A stretch of 64,000 nucleotides of DNA from Chitinophaga ginsengisegetis (GTDB lineage Bacteria; Bacteroidota; Bacteroidia; Chitinophagales; Chitinophagaceae), in the NCBI RefSeq assembly GCF_900168065.1, contig NZ_FUZZ01000001.1:3096623-3160622 (forward strand). The letters are read 5' to 3'. The translations under genes were made by a program, and so were the position numbers. Each line of letters opens with the position of its first letter. Within the stretch, counting starts at the first letter, position 1. This document shows, piece after piece, positions 27,177-34,870 of this stretch. The notes under the pieces were generated by a model that saw nothing but the letters and a program-made list of their open reading frames with translations, did not search any database and was not told the origin of the DNA.

Positions 27177-28170
27177 ATTTTCTGGTGATCAATATTTCAT
27201 TTCCCTGGATCTGGTAACGTATAGGAGCAACAAAACACAGCATATCCATAACTTCCGTTACTTTTTTTCTCTTGGAGAAAGTGAAATTATATCCGATGGT
27301 GTCGGTTACAGAGGGATCAATCGAAAAATGTACCTGGTATAATTCAGATAATTTGTTGACAATAGTATTAAGACTGGCGGCCCCCAGCGTTATCTGCCCA
27401 TGTCGCCAGCTAGTGTAAGCATCGGTATTTACATTTTGCACCGTTAGCTTGTGATCGCCTTTTTCAAAGCGGGCGATTTGCCCCGGCGCAAGCACTGCAA
27501 GCTTATTTCCTACACTGTCGTCAATAGCGATTTTTCCCCTTATTAATACAGCTTCGGCCTGGCTTTCTCCGGGATAAGCCTGAACATTGAAGCTGGTGCC
27601 TAATACTTTAATACTTATGTTCGAGGTGTGTATTATAAAGGGATGGGATGAATCATGAGTTACATCAAAATACGCTTCACCTTGTAGCGATACGGTCCGT
27701 GTACCATTTAGGAATTGACGGGGATATGATATGGTACTATTGCTATTCAACCATATCCGGGTTCCATCACTCAGCACTACCAGCTTGCTGCTGTCTGTAT
27801 GCTTTACCGAAGCGGTGAGCCAGGCTTCAGTGTTTTTATTAAAATGATGCTGCCCTAGGAAGAACCAGGCAACAGCCATTGCAACTATGAGTATCGCGGC
27901 ATAACGGCCCCATTGCAGGTATATTTTCTTCCTATGTTGCCCGCCTTTACGCCGAATATTTTCAGTAAGGATGGCGAGGGCTCTGGCCAGTTGCTCCTCC
28001 GAGCCGAAATATTCTATCCTGGAAGCATACCATAATACCCGGGTTTCATAAAATAGATGACGATTTTGTTCAGAAGCCTTTAGCCAGGATTCAAATAACT
28101 GCTTCTCTTCCGGAGAACAGGTACCTTGCAGATACCTGATCATTATTAGTTCGTTTAGCTGTTCGTTCAT
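27175..28170 (-). CDS. FecR-family anti-sigma factor (second system)
   Basis: 331 residues: cytoplasmic sigma-binding N-terminus (to about 85), one membrane helix (about 90-105, AAILIVAMAVAWFFLG), a FecR domain with WLNSNSTISYPRQF and GEAYFDVT, and a C-terminal DUF4974-like domain (LNTIVNKLSELYQVHF). It is paired with the sigma gene upstream (88 bp) and the TonB receptor downstream. It is clearly a paralogue of 5501-6658 with the same domain order. Confidence 0.93.
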   Translation of the reverse strand: MNEQLNELIMIRYLQGTCSPEEKQLFESWLKASEQNRHLFYETRVLWYASRIEYFGSEEQLARALAILTENIRRKGGQHRKKIYLQWGRYAAILIVAMAVAWFFLGQHHFNKNTEAWLTASVKHTDSSKLVVLSDGTRIWLNSNSTISYPRQFLNGTRTVSLQGEAYFDVTHDSSHPFIIHTSNISIKVLGTSFNVQAYPGESQAEAVLIRGKIAIDDSVGNKLAVLAPGQIARFEKGDHKLTVQNVNTDAYTSWRHGQITLGAASLNTIVNKLSELYQVHFSIDPSVTDTIGYNFTFSKRKKVTEVMDMLCFVAPIRYQIQGNEILITRK

Positions 28171-28258
28171 CTTATACGGCTTTTCTACCTGTTATAAGAC
28201 AGTTGACCTCACAAAAACCTCCATACCTCCGGCAAAAAAAAATTGCGGAGGTCAGAAA

Positions 28259-28831
28259 TTATAAGAAATTCATTAACAGGGCTTTGAGATGAAGAAGTGT
28301 TTTCCGTAATGTTTTCAAGGCATGATTAATATGCTTTTCAACAGTGCTGACCGAAATACTCATCATTTCGCTGATCTCTTTGTTTCTGTAATCATCGAGG
28401 TAACTTAATTTGAACACCTCCCGGCATTTGTCCGGGAGACTTTCTATTGCCTGGTGGACCTCGTCCCTTAATTCATTATTATATAACTTGTGAATGACCG
28501 GATTCTTATCAGGATCGCATAAAAGGGCTTCCTGAATTTTTAATGTATATTCAATTTCCTGTTGCTTGCCATGTCGCATTTTTAAACTGCTCAGGGTATT
28601 AAGAGAACGATTATAAACTGATTTGAACAAGTAGGCCTTAACTGAGGTATGAATGTTAATTGTATCTCTGTTTTGCCAGGTTTGGAGAAAAACATCCTGA
28701 ACAACGTCTTCCGCGGTGGTATCTCCTACCAATAAACCCGCATAAGCTCTCAATGCGGGATAATGTTCCCTGAACAACTGATTAAAGCTTTCTATTTCTC
28801 CCTTAAATGGCGATTGATAACTCATTTCCAT
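28259..28831 (-). CDS. ECF-type RNA polymerase sigma factor (second FecR-linked)
   Basis: 190 residues with region 2 (FNQLFREHYPALRAYAGLLV, then AEDVVQDVFLQTWQNRDTI) and region 4 (SLPDKCREVFKLSYLDDYRN, then ISEMMSISVSTVEKHINH). The start may be 28831 or 28825 (MEMSY or MSY). First gene of the sigma-fecR-TonB receptor-lipoprotein operon; it should activate the receptor gene on substrate sensing. Confidence 0.92.
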   Translation of the reverse strand: MEMSYQSPFKGEIESFNQLFREHYPALRAYAGLLVGDTTAEDVVQDVFLQTWQNRDTINIHTSVKAYLFKSVYNRSLNTLSSLKMRHGKQQEIEYTLKIQEALLCDPDKNPVIHKLYNNELRDEVHQAIESLPDKCREVFKLSYLDDYRNKEISEMMSISVSTVEKHINHALKTLRKTLLHLKALLMNFL

Positions 28832-28875
28832 ATCCAGACAGTATTGAACATACTAATTAGCACATACAAATTTTA

Positions 28876-29082
28876 CTATAAGATACCCTTGTGACTATAA
28901 ACGCCTGATTGCCTTACAGACGTACCCGTTACGGGAAGGCCGAGAAAGGACAGGGATGCCAGGCCTCGGTCGGGCCAGGGTTCGTTGGCCTGCAGCATCC
29001 GTCCGCGGGCGTCATAGGTAAAAAGCACGTCAGCATGCCGCTGCATCAGCGCTGCTGTCGTCAGGTCATTCATCGGGTCCAT
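28876..29082 (-). pseudogene. N-terminal fragment of a GNAT-like acetyltransferase
   Basis: A 68-codon frame begins MDPMNDLTTAALMQRHADV and continues FTYDARGRMLQANEPW, which resembles the start of a GNAT-family protein (HADVLFTYDARGRM...NEP). The family usually runs to about 250 residues; here similarity fades after FLG and the frame stops. The stretch is more GC-rich than its neighbours. I read it as a decayed, probably transferred, gene; family membership is from memory of the motif and only moderately sure. Confidence 0.5.
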
Positions 29083-29211
29083 GACTGCAAGTTATCCCAA
29101 TTAATAATTATCTTTCTAAAAATCCCATCACACCATAAGCAAAATAATGTACCTGTTAACAGATATGCTTTTCTCCATGAGTGCTTATCACAGCTTTCTT
29201 TATTTTCAGGT

Positions 29212-29589
29212 GGAATTCCACTTTTCTTCAATTTGCAGAACGATCAGAAACAACTACAAATACAAATAAAGGAGCAGGAAGGAAAGCTATCCTATATAAC
29301 GGATTTACTTTCCTTCAGTCAGATAGCGCCTGCCGATTTCCGGGAAATGAAAACGGAGTACAGCAGTAAACCTGAAAAGCCGGAAGCAAAATTAAGCAGG
29401 TTTGACCAGGACCAGGTAAATATCAGCGGCCTGCTGGGCAAGGGAATGAACAACCTTTTAAAGCTGGATTATGCGTATGAAACCGGGGATATTGAAAAGA
29501 AGCGGGAAGTAATTAGTTCGATGCCTCCAGAAAAACTTTTGACGGATTTTCATTTCGAACTAATCTCATCAATGAAGCAGTATGCATAA
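29212..29589 (+). pseudogene. C-terminal relic of a large serine recombinase
   Basis: About 125 codons without a sensible start encode a coiled coil (LQNDQKQLQIQIKEQEGKLSYI) followed by INISGLLGKG-like and LLKLDYAYETGDIEKKREV, then MPPEKLL. This is the typical tail of Bacteroidota serine recombinases. The catalytic domain, recombinase domain and zinc ribbon are absent upstream. It lies 76 bp from the second tRNA-Pro, as expected for the remains of an integrative element. Confidence 0.65.
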
Positions 29590-29624
29590 TATATGCACGG
29601 GACAAGGATTTGGGCTAAAATAAA

Positions 29625-29662
29625 AAAGGACAAAACGGAAATAATTCCATTTTGTCCTTTCT
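29625..29662. terminator. Hairpin terminator between recombinase relic and tRNA-Pro
   Basis: AAAGGACAAAA / TTTTGTCCTTT arms with an inner GGAA/TTCC pair form a long hairpin directly downstream (minus strand) of the second tRNA-Pro. Confidence 0.7.
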
Positions 29663-29665
29663 AAG

Positions 29666-29739
29666 TCGGGGCGGCAGGATTCGAACCTGCGACCTCCTGC
29701 TCCCAAAGCAGGCGCGATACCGGGCTACGCTACGCCCCG
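29666..29739 (-). tRNA. tRNA-Pro (anticodon TGG), copy 2
   Basis: 74 nt, identical base for base to 19266-19339, with anticodon loop TTTGGGA and no encoded CCA. Identity extends only 2 bp beyond the gene on the 3' side and stops at once on the 5' side, so the repeat is essentially the tRNA itself. Confidence 0.97.
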
Positions 29740-29814
29740 AAATCCCTTCTTAGTCCGCTTCTTCAGCATCAACGGCTGCCCTTGTGGCCATACCTTTGCT
29801 TCAATTGCGGAGTG

Positions 29815-29847
29815 CAAATGTAGGAAAATGTTTAACATAAAAACAAA
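29815..29847 (-). promoter_or_regulatory. Promoter of tRNA-Pro copy 2
   Basis: TTTG (29844-29847) and TACATTTG (29815-29822) are again 21 bp apart, the same boxes and spacing as copy 1. The promoter lies 75 bp from the tRNA, farther than in copy 1. Confidence 0.8.
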
Positions 29848-29946
29848 TTTTTTTTAGCAAAAAGATGAAAATATCTCAAAATGCCCCGCCACACTACATT
29901 ACACTACGCCTATTGCGATTCCTAAAAGATTATATTCAGCAGGTTA

Positions 29947-30465
29947 ATGGAGATCGATTTCGCTTTTACTTTCTGGAAAAACATGGGGTTATTCTTTACA
30001 CAAACCGCATTTGTAACGGTAGGCGGCTCCTATACCGTGCTGCCTTATGTAGCGCAATACAGCGTTACCAAACTGCACGGGCTCAGTAAATTGCAGATGA
30101 TCGATGGATTTGCACTGGCGGAAACAACACCCGGCCCGCTCATCATCGTATTATCATTTGTGGGTTCTATGGCCGGTTATAACCATTTTGGCGGCTCTTT
30201 ATGGATGGGTGCAGCCAGACTACTCGCTACCACTTATTTTACCTTTTTGCCCTGTTTCCTGATGATTTTCGCCGGCGCCCCGCTGATTGAGAAAACGCAC
30301 GGCATTGAAATCATCGAAGGCATTCCTGGGTTAATTACCGCCGCAGTAGTGGGAGTGATACTCAACCTTACTTTATATCTCGGGAAAGATGTGATTTTCC
30401 CGGGTGGCGTTTTATTCAGCCATCCGGGGATTACTTCATTATTTGTTATACCCTTTAGGGTATAA
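29947..30465 (+). CDS. Chromate transporter (CHR) half-protein, probably truncated
   Basis: 172 residues matching one CHR domain: FTQTAFVTVGGSYTVLPYV, then GFALAETTPGPLIIVLSFVGSMAG, and about five membrane helices. Full ChrA proteins have two such halves (about 400 residues); this resembles the second half. The first half is missing and the C-terminus ends early in PFRV, coded by an operator-like palindrome (stop codon 30463-30465 inside it). Short one-domain CHR pairs exist, but no partner is here. Chromate or sulfate export is family knowledge; activity of this remnant is doubtful. Confidence 0.75.
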   Translation: MEIDFAFTFWKNMGLFFTQTAFVTVGGSYTVLPYVAQYSVTKLHGLSKLQMIDGFALAETTPGPLIIVLSFVGSMAGYNHFGGSLWMGAARLLATTYFTFLPCFLMIFAGAPLIEKTHGIEIIEGIPGLITAAVVGVILNLTLYLGKDVIFPGGVLFSHPGITSLFVIPFRV

Positions 30466-30505
30466 TTTGGAGAATGAAGTGATTTTTATACCCTAAAGGG
30501 TATAA
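30446..30505. promoter_or_regulatory. Two TATACCCT palindromes, 40 bp apart
   Basis: TTATACCCT-TT-AGGGTATAA (30446-30465) and TTATACCCT-AA-AGGGTATAA (30486-30505) are perfect 9-2-9 inverted repeats, reverse complements of each other, with centres 40 bp apart, i.e. close to four helical turns. Between them AATGAAGT mirrors ACTTCATT before the first. They lie just upstream of a promoter for the cupin gene and resemble TATACCC...GGGTATA operators of CsoR/CstR-type repressors, though none is encoded nearby. Confidence 0.75.
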
Positions 30506-30515
30506 ATTATAAATA

Positions 30516-30545
30516 TTTGAAGTTAGTATACCATGCTTTATTTTG
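30516..30545 (+). promoter_or_regulatory. Promoter of the cupin gene
   Basis: TTTG (30516-30519) and TATTTTG (30539-30545) are 19 bp apart, one base short of the Bacteroidota -7 consensus. The second palindrome ends 10 bp before the -33 box. Confidence 0.55.
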
Positions 30546-30577
30546 TAAATTCAGGTAGTCATCTTCAAACTTCAAAA

Positions 30578-31093
30578 ATGGAAACAGCAAAGAAACCCGT
30601 GATCACCTCAGGCGCCCACCAGGGACAAAGCCTTTCTGTGGCTGGCGGCAACTACCGCATACTTATATCCGGGAAAGAAACGGATGGTGAGTTCGCCACC
30701 ATCGAAATGCTGGTGCCACCGGGCGGTGGCCCAGGTCCTCATGCTCATGCCGGTTTCCAGGAATCTTTTTATGTAGTGGAAGGTGAGGTGGAAGTGCAGT
30801 CGGAAGACGGTATCTATACCGCAGGGCAAGGCGCATATATTGTAATCCCCAGGGGTGGTATTGTGCATGGTTTCAAGAACAAGTCCGGCAACATGGCGAA
30901 GTTGCTGTGCGTAGTAGTCCCTTCCGGCCTTGAAGAAATGTTCCTGGAACTTGGAGTACCCGTTGCCGAAGGCGAGTTTTTGCCACCACCGGTAATAGAC
31001 GATGCTATGAAGAAAAAAATGCAGGATCTTGCTGAAAAGTATGGACAAAAGATGTATCCGCCCGATTACTTTACCAAATCTGCGAAGGAGTAA
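30578..31093 (+). CDS. Cupin-domain protein
   Basis: From ATG 30578 the product has 171 residues. The cupin core shows GGGPGPHAHAGFQESFYVVEGEVEV (metal ligands HAH and Glu) and a second motif PRGGIVHGF (His), as in quercetinase-like and storage-type one-domain cupins. It is cytoplasmic, with no signal peptide. A C-terminal helical segment of about 45 residues follows. The two palindromes and a promoter lie directly upstream, so it is probably the regulated gene. Substrate unknown. Confidence 0.88.
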   Translation: METAKKPVITSGAHQGQSLSVAGGNYRILISGKETDGEFATIEMLVPPGGGPGPHAHAGFQESFYVVEGEVEVQSEDGIYTAGQGAYIVIPRGGIVHGFKNKSGNMAKLLCVVVPSGLEEMFLELGVPVAEGEFLPPPVIDDAMKKKMQDLAEKYGQKMYPPDYFTKSAKE

Positions 31094-31136
31094 TTACCTG
31101 CGACTTGATAACTTCGGGGCGCTTTTTCAGGGGGCA

Positions 31137-31303
31137 TAGTGTATAGGGAGTGTATGGGAAGTGTATCATGAGTGTATGGTGAGTGTATGGGAACAGTATA
31201 GGGACTGTATAGGGACTGTATGGGGACTGTATAGGGAATACGACACATAGACGAGTCCTAAGTATCTGAGAAGTATCCGGGAAGTATCCAAGAAGTATTA
31301 TCT
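31137..31303. repeat. 11-bp phased direct repeat array, 15 periods
   Basis: GTAT cores occur at 31141, 31152, 31163, 31174, 31185, 31196, 31207, 31218 and 31229, each exactly 11 bp apart (unit like AGTGTATGGGA). After two degenerate units the same phase resumes at 31262, 31273, 31284 and 31295 (unit AAGTATCCGGG). Because 11 is not a multiple of 3, no frame is favoured. It lies between the cupin and the convergent serine hydrolase gene. Confidence 0.85.
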
Positions 31304-31368
31304 CAACACGTAGTATTTCCTATCATATACCAGTTAATTCCAATCTGTCAGCAATGAGCACCGCCACT

Positions 31369-32460
31369 CTATCGCTTGCGTTTCCATAACTCATCCAACA
31401 CCAATGCCGCTATATCTCCGGTTATTTTCGTTGGAGAATTACAATCGCAGTTACTCATTCCTATCACATAAATATCTTCCCCGGGGATATAGATTGCCAT
31501 TGTTTTAAATCCAAATATACTACCTCCATGCTCTCTGTCTGGTATACCTTTTATCTCTCTGAGGTGCCAGCCATATCCATAGGTAAATTCTTCTCCATTA
31601 TTTAATTTATACCTGGTAAATGCTTTTTTTGTTTCTTCCGCATTGAGCAGCTGATGTTGGTTTAAAGCATTCTGCCACTTCAGCATATCGCCGGTGGTTG
31701 ACATCAACGAACCCGATGAAAAAGGAACACTAAAACTGATCATCGTTTTATTTACATACCCGTATGCTTTCTTATGGTATCCGTACGCTCTTTTCGGGAT
31801 AACTTGTTTGTCGCTGCAATAGTAAGATTGACTCATTCCTACCTTATCAAAAATATATTTTTGGATAAAATCTTTATATGTCTCTCCCGAAACCAATTCT
31901 ATAATATACCCCAACAACACGTAACCCGAATTATTGTATTCAAACTTCTCGCCTGGTGCAAAATCTGCCGGTTCATTTTTAAAAAAGCCAACCATCATTT
32001 CAGGACTCATATCCTTTTGCGCAATCGTTGAAAGAGATTTCATGCTGGTAAAATCTTTGATCCCTGAAGTATGCGTCAGCAAATGATGTATCGTTATTTT
32101 ATTTCCTGCAGGGTAATCTGTTATGTATTTGGAGATGGGATCCTTTACATTTAATTTACCCTGCTCTTCCAGCATTAGTATAGCTATAGCAGTAAATTGC
32201 TTTGTCATGGAGCCTAACTGGAATACATTTTCAGGAGTCAGGTTCACATCCGACTCCAGGTTAGCTTTGCCTACCGCTTTCTGATAAATTGCTTTCCCGT
32301 TTTGAGCAACCATGAATACACCACCAGGACCATCTTTATCATTGAATAGGGTTAGGATCAAACTATCAATCTTCGCGTCAAGGCTTTGTGCAGCAACAAT
32401 ACCTGGTGAAGTACAGATTATCAGCGATAGCAACAATAGGGCATACTTTATTCTAATCAT
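31369..32460 (-). CDS. Beta-lactamase-family serine hydrolase (shorter paralogue)
   Basis: 363 residues with a signal peptide (to about 25, GIVAAQ). Motifs: S84-M-T-K87 in QLGSMTKQF, FEYNNSGYVLLG (YxN), and EHGGSIFGF in the KTG position. It matches the first 360 residues of the protein at 16053-17681 in layout but lacks its C-terminal beta domain. Likely a periplasmic esterase or D-peptidase; true beta-lactamase activity is unproven. Confidence 0.9.
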   Translation of the reverse strand: MIRIKYALLLLSLIICTSPGIVAAQSLDAKIDSLILTLFNDKDGPGGVFMVAQNGKAIYQKAVGKANLESDVNLTPENVFQLGSMTKQFTAIAILMLEEQGKLNVKDPISKYITDYPAGNKITIHHLLTHTSGIKDFTSMKSLSTIAQKDMSPEMMVGFFKNEPADFAPGEKFEYNNSGYVLLGYIIELVSGETYKDFIQKYIFDKVGMSQSYYCSDKQVIPKRAYGYHKKAYGYVNKTMISFSVPFSSGSLMSTTGDMLKWQNALNQHQLLNAEETKKAFTRYKLNNGEEFTYGYGWHLREIKGIPDREHGGSIFGFKTMAIYIPGEDIYVIGMSNCDCNSPTKITGDIAALVLDELWKRKR

Positions 32461-32700
32461 CTTATTGAAGGAGTTTTGCTAAGTATTTGCTGGATCGATG
32501 TGTCCGGGATTTCCTTAAAATTACGCGAATGAGTCAGATGGTCTACGCAAATGTTACGTAAGCGGAAGTATTTGGGATGAAAATGCATTAGCATCATCCG
32601 GACCTTATTAAAAAAGAAAAAACCACGCATTAGCATAAGCTTCTTTGAGATTTTCCGCGGGCAGGAAAAAAAATTAAGTAAGATAGATAGCGGCCATCAA

Positions 32701-32850
32701 CTACCCCCGGATCAGAAAAAATAATGGAAAATACAACAGGCATTGCCTGTATTGCAAAGGGGTTTGACTGGTTACTTTCTTAAATAATTTGCTGAACGAC
32801 ACCGGTGAAATAGACCCTGCCGCATCCCGGCCATAGTCCATAATAATCCG
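32701..32850 (-). pseudogene. C-terminal relic of an AraC-family regulator
   Basis: A short frame ending at the stop 32701-32703 encodes AAGSISPVSFSKLFKKVTSQ followed by TPLQYRQ, which is the second helix-turn-helix and closing motif of AraC regulators (SxSHFSRxFKKxTGxTPxxYR). Upstream an in-frame TGA cuts it and nothing similar continues. The rest of 32461-33086 shows no gene. Confidence 0.65.
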
Positions 32851-32862
32851 ATCTCAAAACAA

Positions 32863-32899
32863 AAAAGGCCTCCAGATTATCCATCTGAAGACCTTTAAT
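32863..32899. terminator. Imperfect hairpin
   Basis: AAAGGCCTCCAGAT / ATCTGAAGACCTTT pair with two mismatches around a 5-base loop; A-rich before, T-containing after. It could end transcription of the oxidoreductase gene arriving from the right. Confidence 0.5.
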
Positions 32900-33086
32900 A
32901 TTTTGCTAAACGTTGCCGCTTTTTTGCGGGCTGCAAGGAACAGTTTTCAAACCTTTTCTGTGGATGATTTAGATAAAAACATTAGTCCAACTGTGACTGA
33001 ATATCCGTTCAAATCCCGCGACGTAATTTCAATTTTAAGAAAGATACTGATTTTTCTACTTCCTGTTCTGAAAAGCCCGTGTGCAT

Positions 33087-33674
33087 TTAAAGCTTAATAA
33101 AATTCTGACTGCTTAACGGCCAATTAAACTGCTGTAATCTGCCACCGGCTGCAAGCGTGCCGAGGTCGATGGGCGCAAAGCCGATTTCATTGACAATTCC
33201 GCTCACGATGGCCTTCGCATCTTTATCATCGCCGGAAATAAAAAGAACCCTCTTTCCGTTTCCAACAAACGGATCTGCGGCAAGTATTTTGGCAGAGAGG
33301 GTATTCATCGCTTTAACGACCTTCGCGCCCGGTAAATAATTTTGCACAACTTCAGTTGATGCCAGGCCGCCATCCTCAATTCCGGCACCGGATTCCAGAC
33401 GATTGGTGGCGTCGATCACGATCTTTCCGTTCCAGTCCGTGAGTTCAGTAAGATCCTTGACCTTAGTCCAGGGTACTGCTACCAGGATAATATCCGCTGC
33501 AGCAGCTTCAGCTGCTGTTACAGCTTTTGCGCCGGGTCCCAGTTGTGAGACAATATCGGTAAGGGTTTCAGGTCCCTTACTGTTACTGATCAGGACCTGA
33601 AAATCATTGGCCAAAAATCGGGTAGCTGCTGCTTTGCCGATATGCCCTGCTCCAAGGATACCTATTAGTTTCAT
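33087..33674 (-). CDS. NADPH-dependent F420 reductase-like oxidoreductase
   Basis: 195 residues starting with a Rossmann motif (IGILGAGHIGKAAATRFL) and showing ILVAVPW and VIDATN, then AMNTL and FISGDD, the usual pattern of NADP oxidoreductase/coenzyme F420-dependent family proteins. The short length and absence of a long C-terminal domain fit this family. F420 use in Bacteroidota is unlikely, so NADP with another partner is assumed. It lies 60 bp behind the SDR gene, probably in one operon. Confidence 0.88.
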   Translation of the reverse strand: MKLIGILGAGHIGKAAATRFLANDFQVLISNSKGPETLTDIVSQLGPGAKAVTAAEAAAADIILVAVPWTKVKDLTELTDWNGKIVIDATNRLESGAGIEDGGLASTEVVQNYLPGAKVVKAMNTLSAKILAADPFVGNGKRVLFISGDDKDAKAIVSGIVNEIGFAPIDLGTLAAGGRLQQFNWPLSSQNFIKL

Positions 33675-33734
33675 AGTTTTATTCTTAATAAAAGTATTAT
33701 ATGATATTGAGTTTCATTTTGGGGGATTACGATT

Positions 33735-34493
33735 TTAAAAACCGTACATACCACCCGACACGGAAATTTGCTCACCGGTGATCCAGGCTGCATCATCTGA
33801 AGCCAGAAATACTGCTGCTTTCGCAATATCGGCGGGCTGGCCTCTACGACCAAGCGGTGTTTTTTCAACAAACATCTTTTCATACTCACTGCCGGCAGTG
33901 ACGCCTGCGCTGGCTGCGCCTTCCGTGTCCGTAGCGCCCGGCAAAATAGAATTGATACGAACGTTTTTAATACCTAACTCCTTAGATAAAGCAATCGTGA
34001 AGGCATCCAGTGCCGCTTTAGTTGAAGAGTATAATGAGGCATTTTGAAGAGGGTATTTACTTGCACCCGAACTGATATTGATGATGTTTCCGCCCTTATC
34101 GCCGAAAAGTTTCAGCGCTGCCTGAATAGTTAATATAGGCCCTAATACATTTACATTGAAACTTTTACGAAATTCTTCTGCTGAAATTTGTTCAATAGGC
34201 GCATACCCCTGATATACCGCGTTATTTACTAAAATATCCAGCGTGCCGAAAGCATGCTCAGTTTCTTTAAACAACCTGATCACATCTGCTTCGTTCGATA
34301 CATCAGCCTTTACCGCAATGGCGCTGCCACCATTATCGGTTATCGCTTTAACCACTTTGTCCGCTCCTTCTTTACTGGAAGCATAATTTACAACAACCTT
34401 TGCGCCTGCCGCAGCAAAATGTTTGGCAATAGCTGCACCTATTCCTTTGGAAGCACCGGTAACTACCGCTACCTTGTTTTCTAATTTACTCAT
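33735..34493 (-). CDS. Short-chain dehydrogenase/reductase (glucose dehydrogenase-like SDR)
   Basis: 252 residues of a classical SDR: TGASKGIGAAIAKHF (cofactor loop), NNAV in place of NNAG, NISSGAS (catalytic Ser), YSSTK (catalytic Tyr and Lys), and the closing ITGEQISVSGGMYGF. The pattern after the first strand (NYASSKEGAD) suggests NADP preference. The substrate is unknown. A Crp-family regulator gene lies upstream in the same direction. Confidence 0.93.
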   Translation of the reverse strand: MSKLENKVAVVTGASKGIGAAIAKHFAAAGAKVVVNYASSKEGADKVVKAITDNGGSAIAVKADVSNEADVIRLFKETEHAFGTLDILVNNAVYQGYAPIEQISAEEFRKSFNVNVLGPILTIQAALKLFGDKGGNIINISSGASKYPLQNASLYSSTKAALDAFTIALSKELGIKNVRINSILPGATDTEGAASAGVTAGSEYEKMFVEKTPLGRRGQPADIAKAAVFLASDDAAWITGEQISVSGGMYGF

Positions 34494-34870
34494 GATTTCT
34501 ATTATTAATTATATTCAAGTCCCACGTTTTTTTTCCGTTCTGAATTACACTCCAAAATTGGTGCATCTTAACGAACTGCCAGCTGACACAGATCATTAAA
34601 TACACACGATAAATGTCAGGTTGAAGTGATGACTTAAATCAAGAAAATATGGTAACTGCTTATAAAACACCCATTTAATGCAGTGATTAGAGATCAAAAT
34701 GCGCAAATAACGAATTGGAGTCTCTGGCAGAAGCAGGAGACAATTACCTTTGCAAATCCAGACATTGATCAGTCGGATGCATTTATATCAGGTGGGAGAG
34801 AATATGCCCGGGCGATTCATTTTAGCAGGCCTGTTTGTAATGATAGCGAAGCCTGAAATTGCCAAAGGGT
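34494..34870. other. Intergenic stretch without a supported gene
   Basis: About 380 bp between the SDR and the Crp-type regulator. A TACCTTTG sequence at 34745-34752 matches the -7 box on the plus strand, but no convincing reading frame follows it. The promoter of the minus-strand SDR gene should lie in the left part. Confidence 0.4.

Noticed and set aside
31066..31248. 60-codon minus-strand frame with repeated PYTVPI-like peptide
   Set aside because: It is the by-product of the 11-bp DNA repeat; all frames look periodic.
31137..31303. CRISPR array
   Set aside because: Units are only 11 bp with no spacers, and no cas gene is in the window.
32903..33097. 64-codon plus-strand frame
   Set aside because: No family resemblance, and its end overlaps the reductase gene on the other strand.
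34745..34752. Promoter of an unseen small gene
   Set aside because: A -7-like box exists, but no convincing reading frame or RNA fold follows it.
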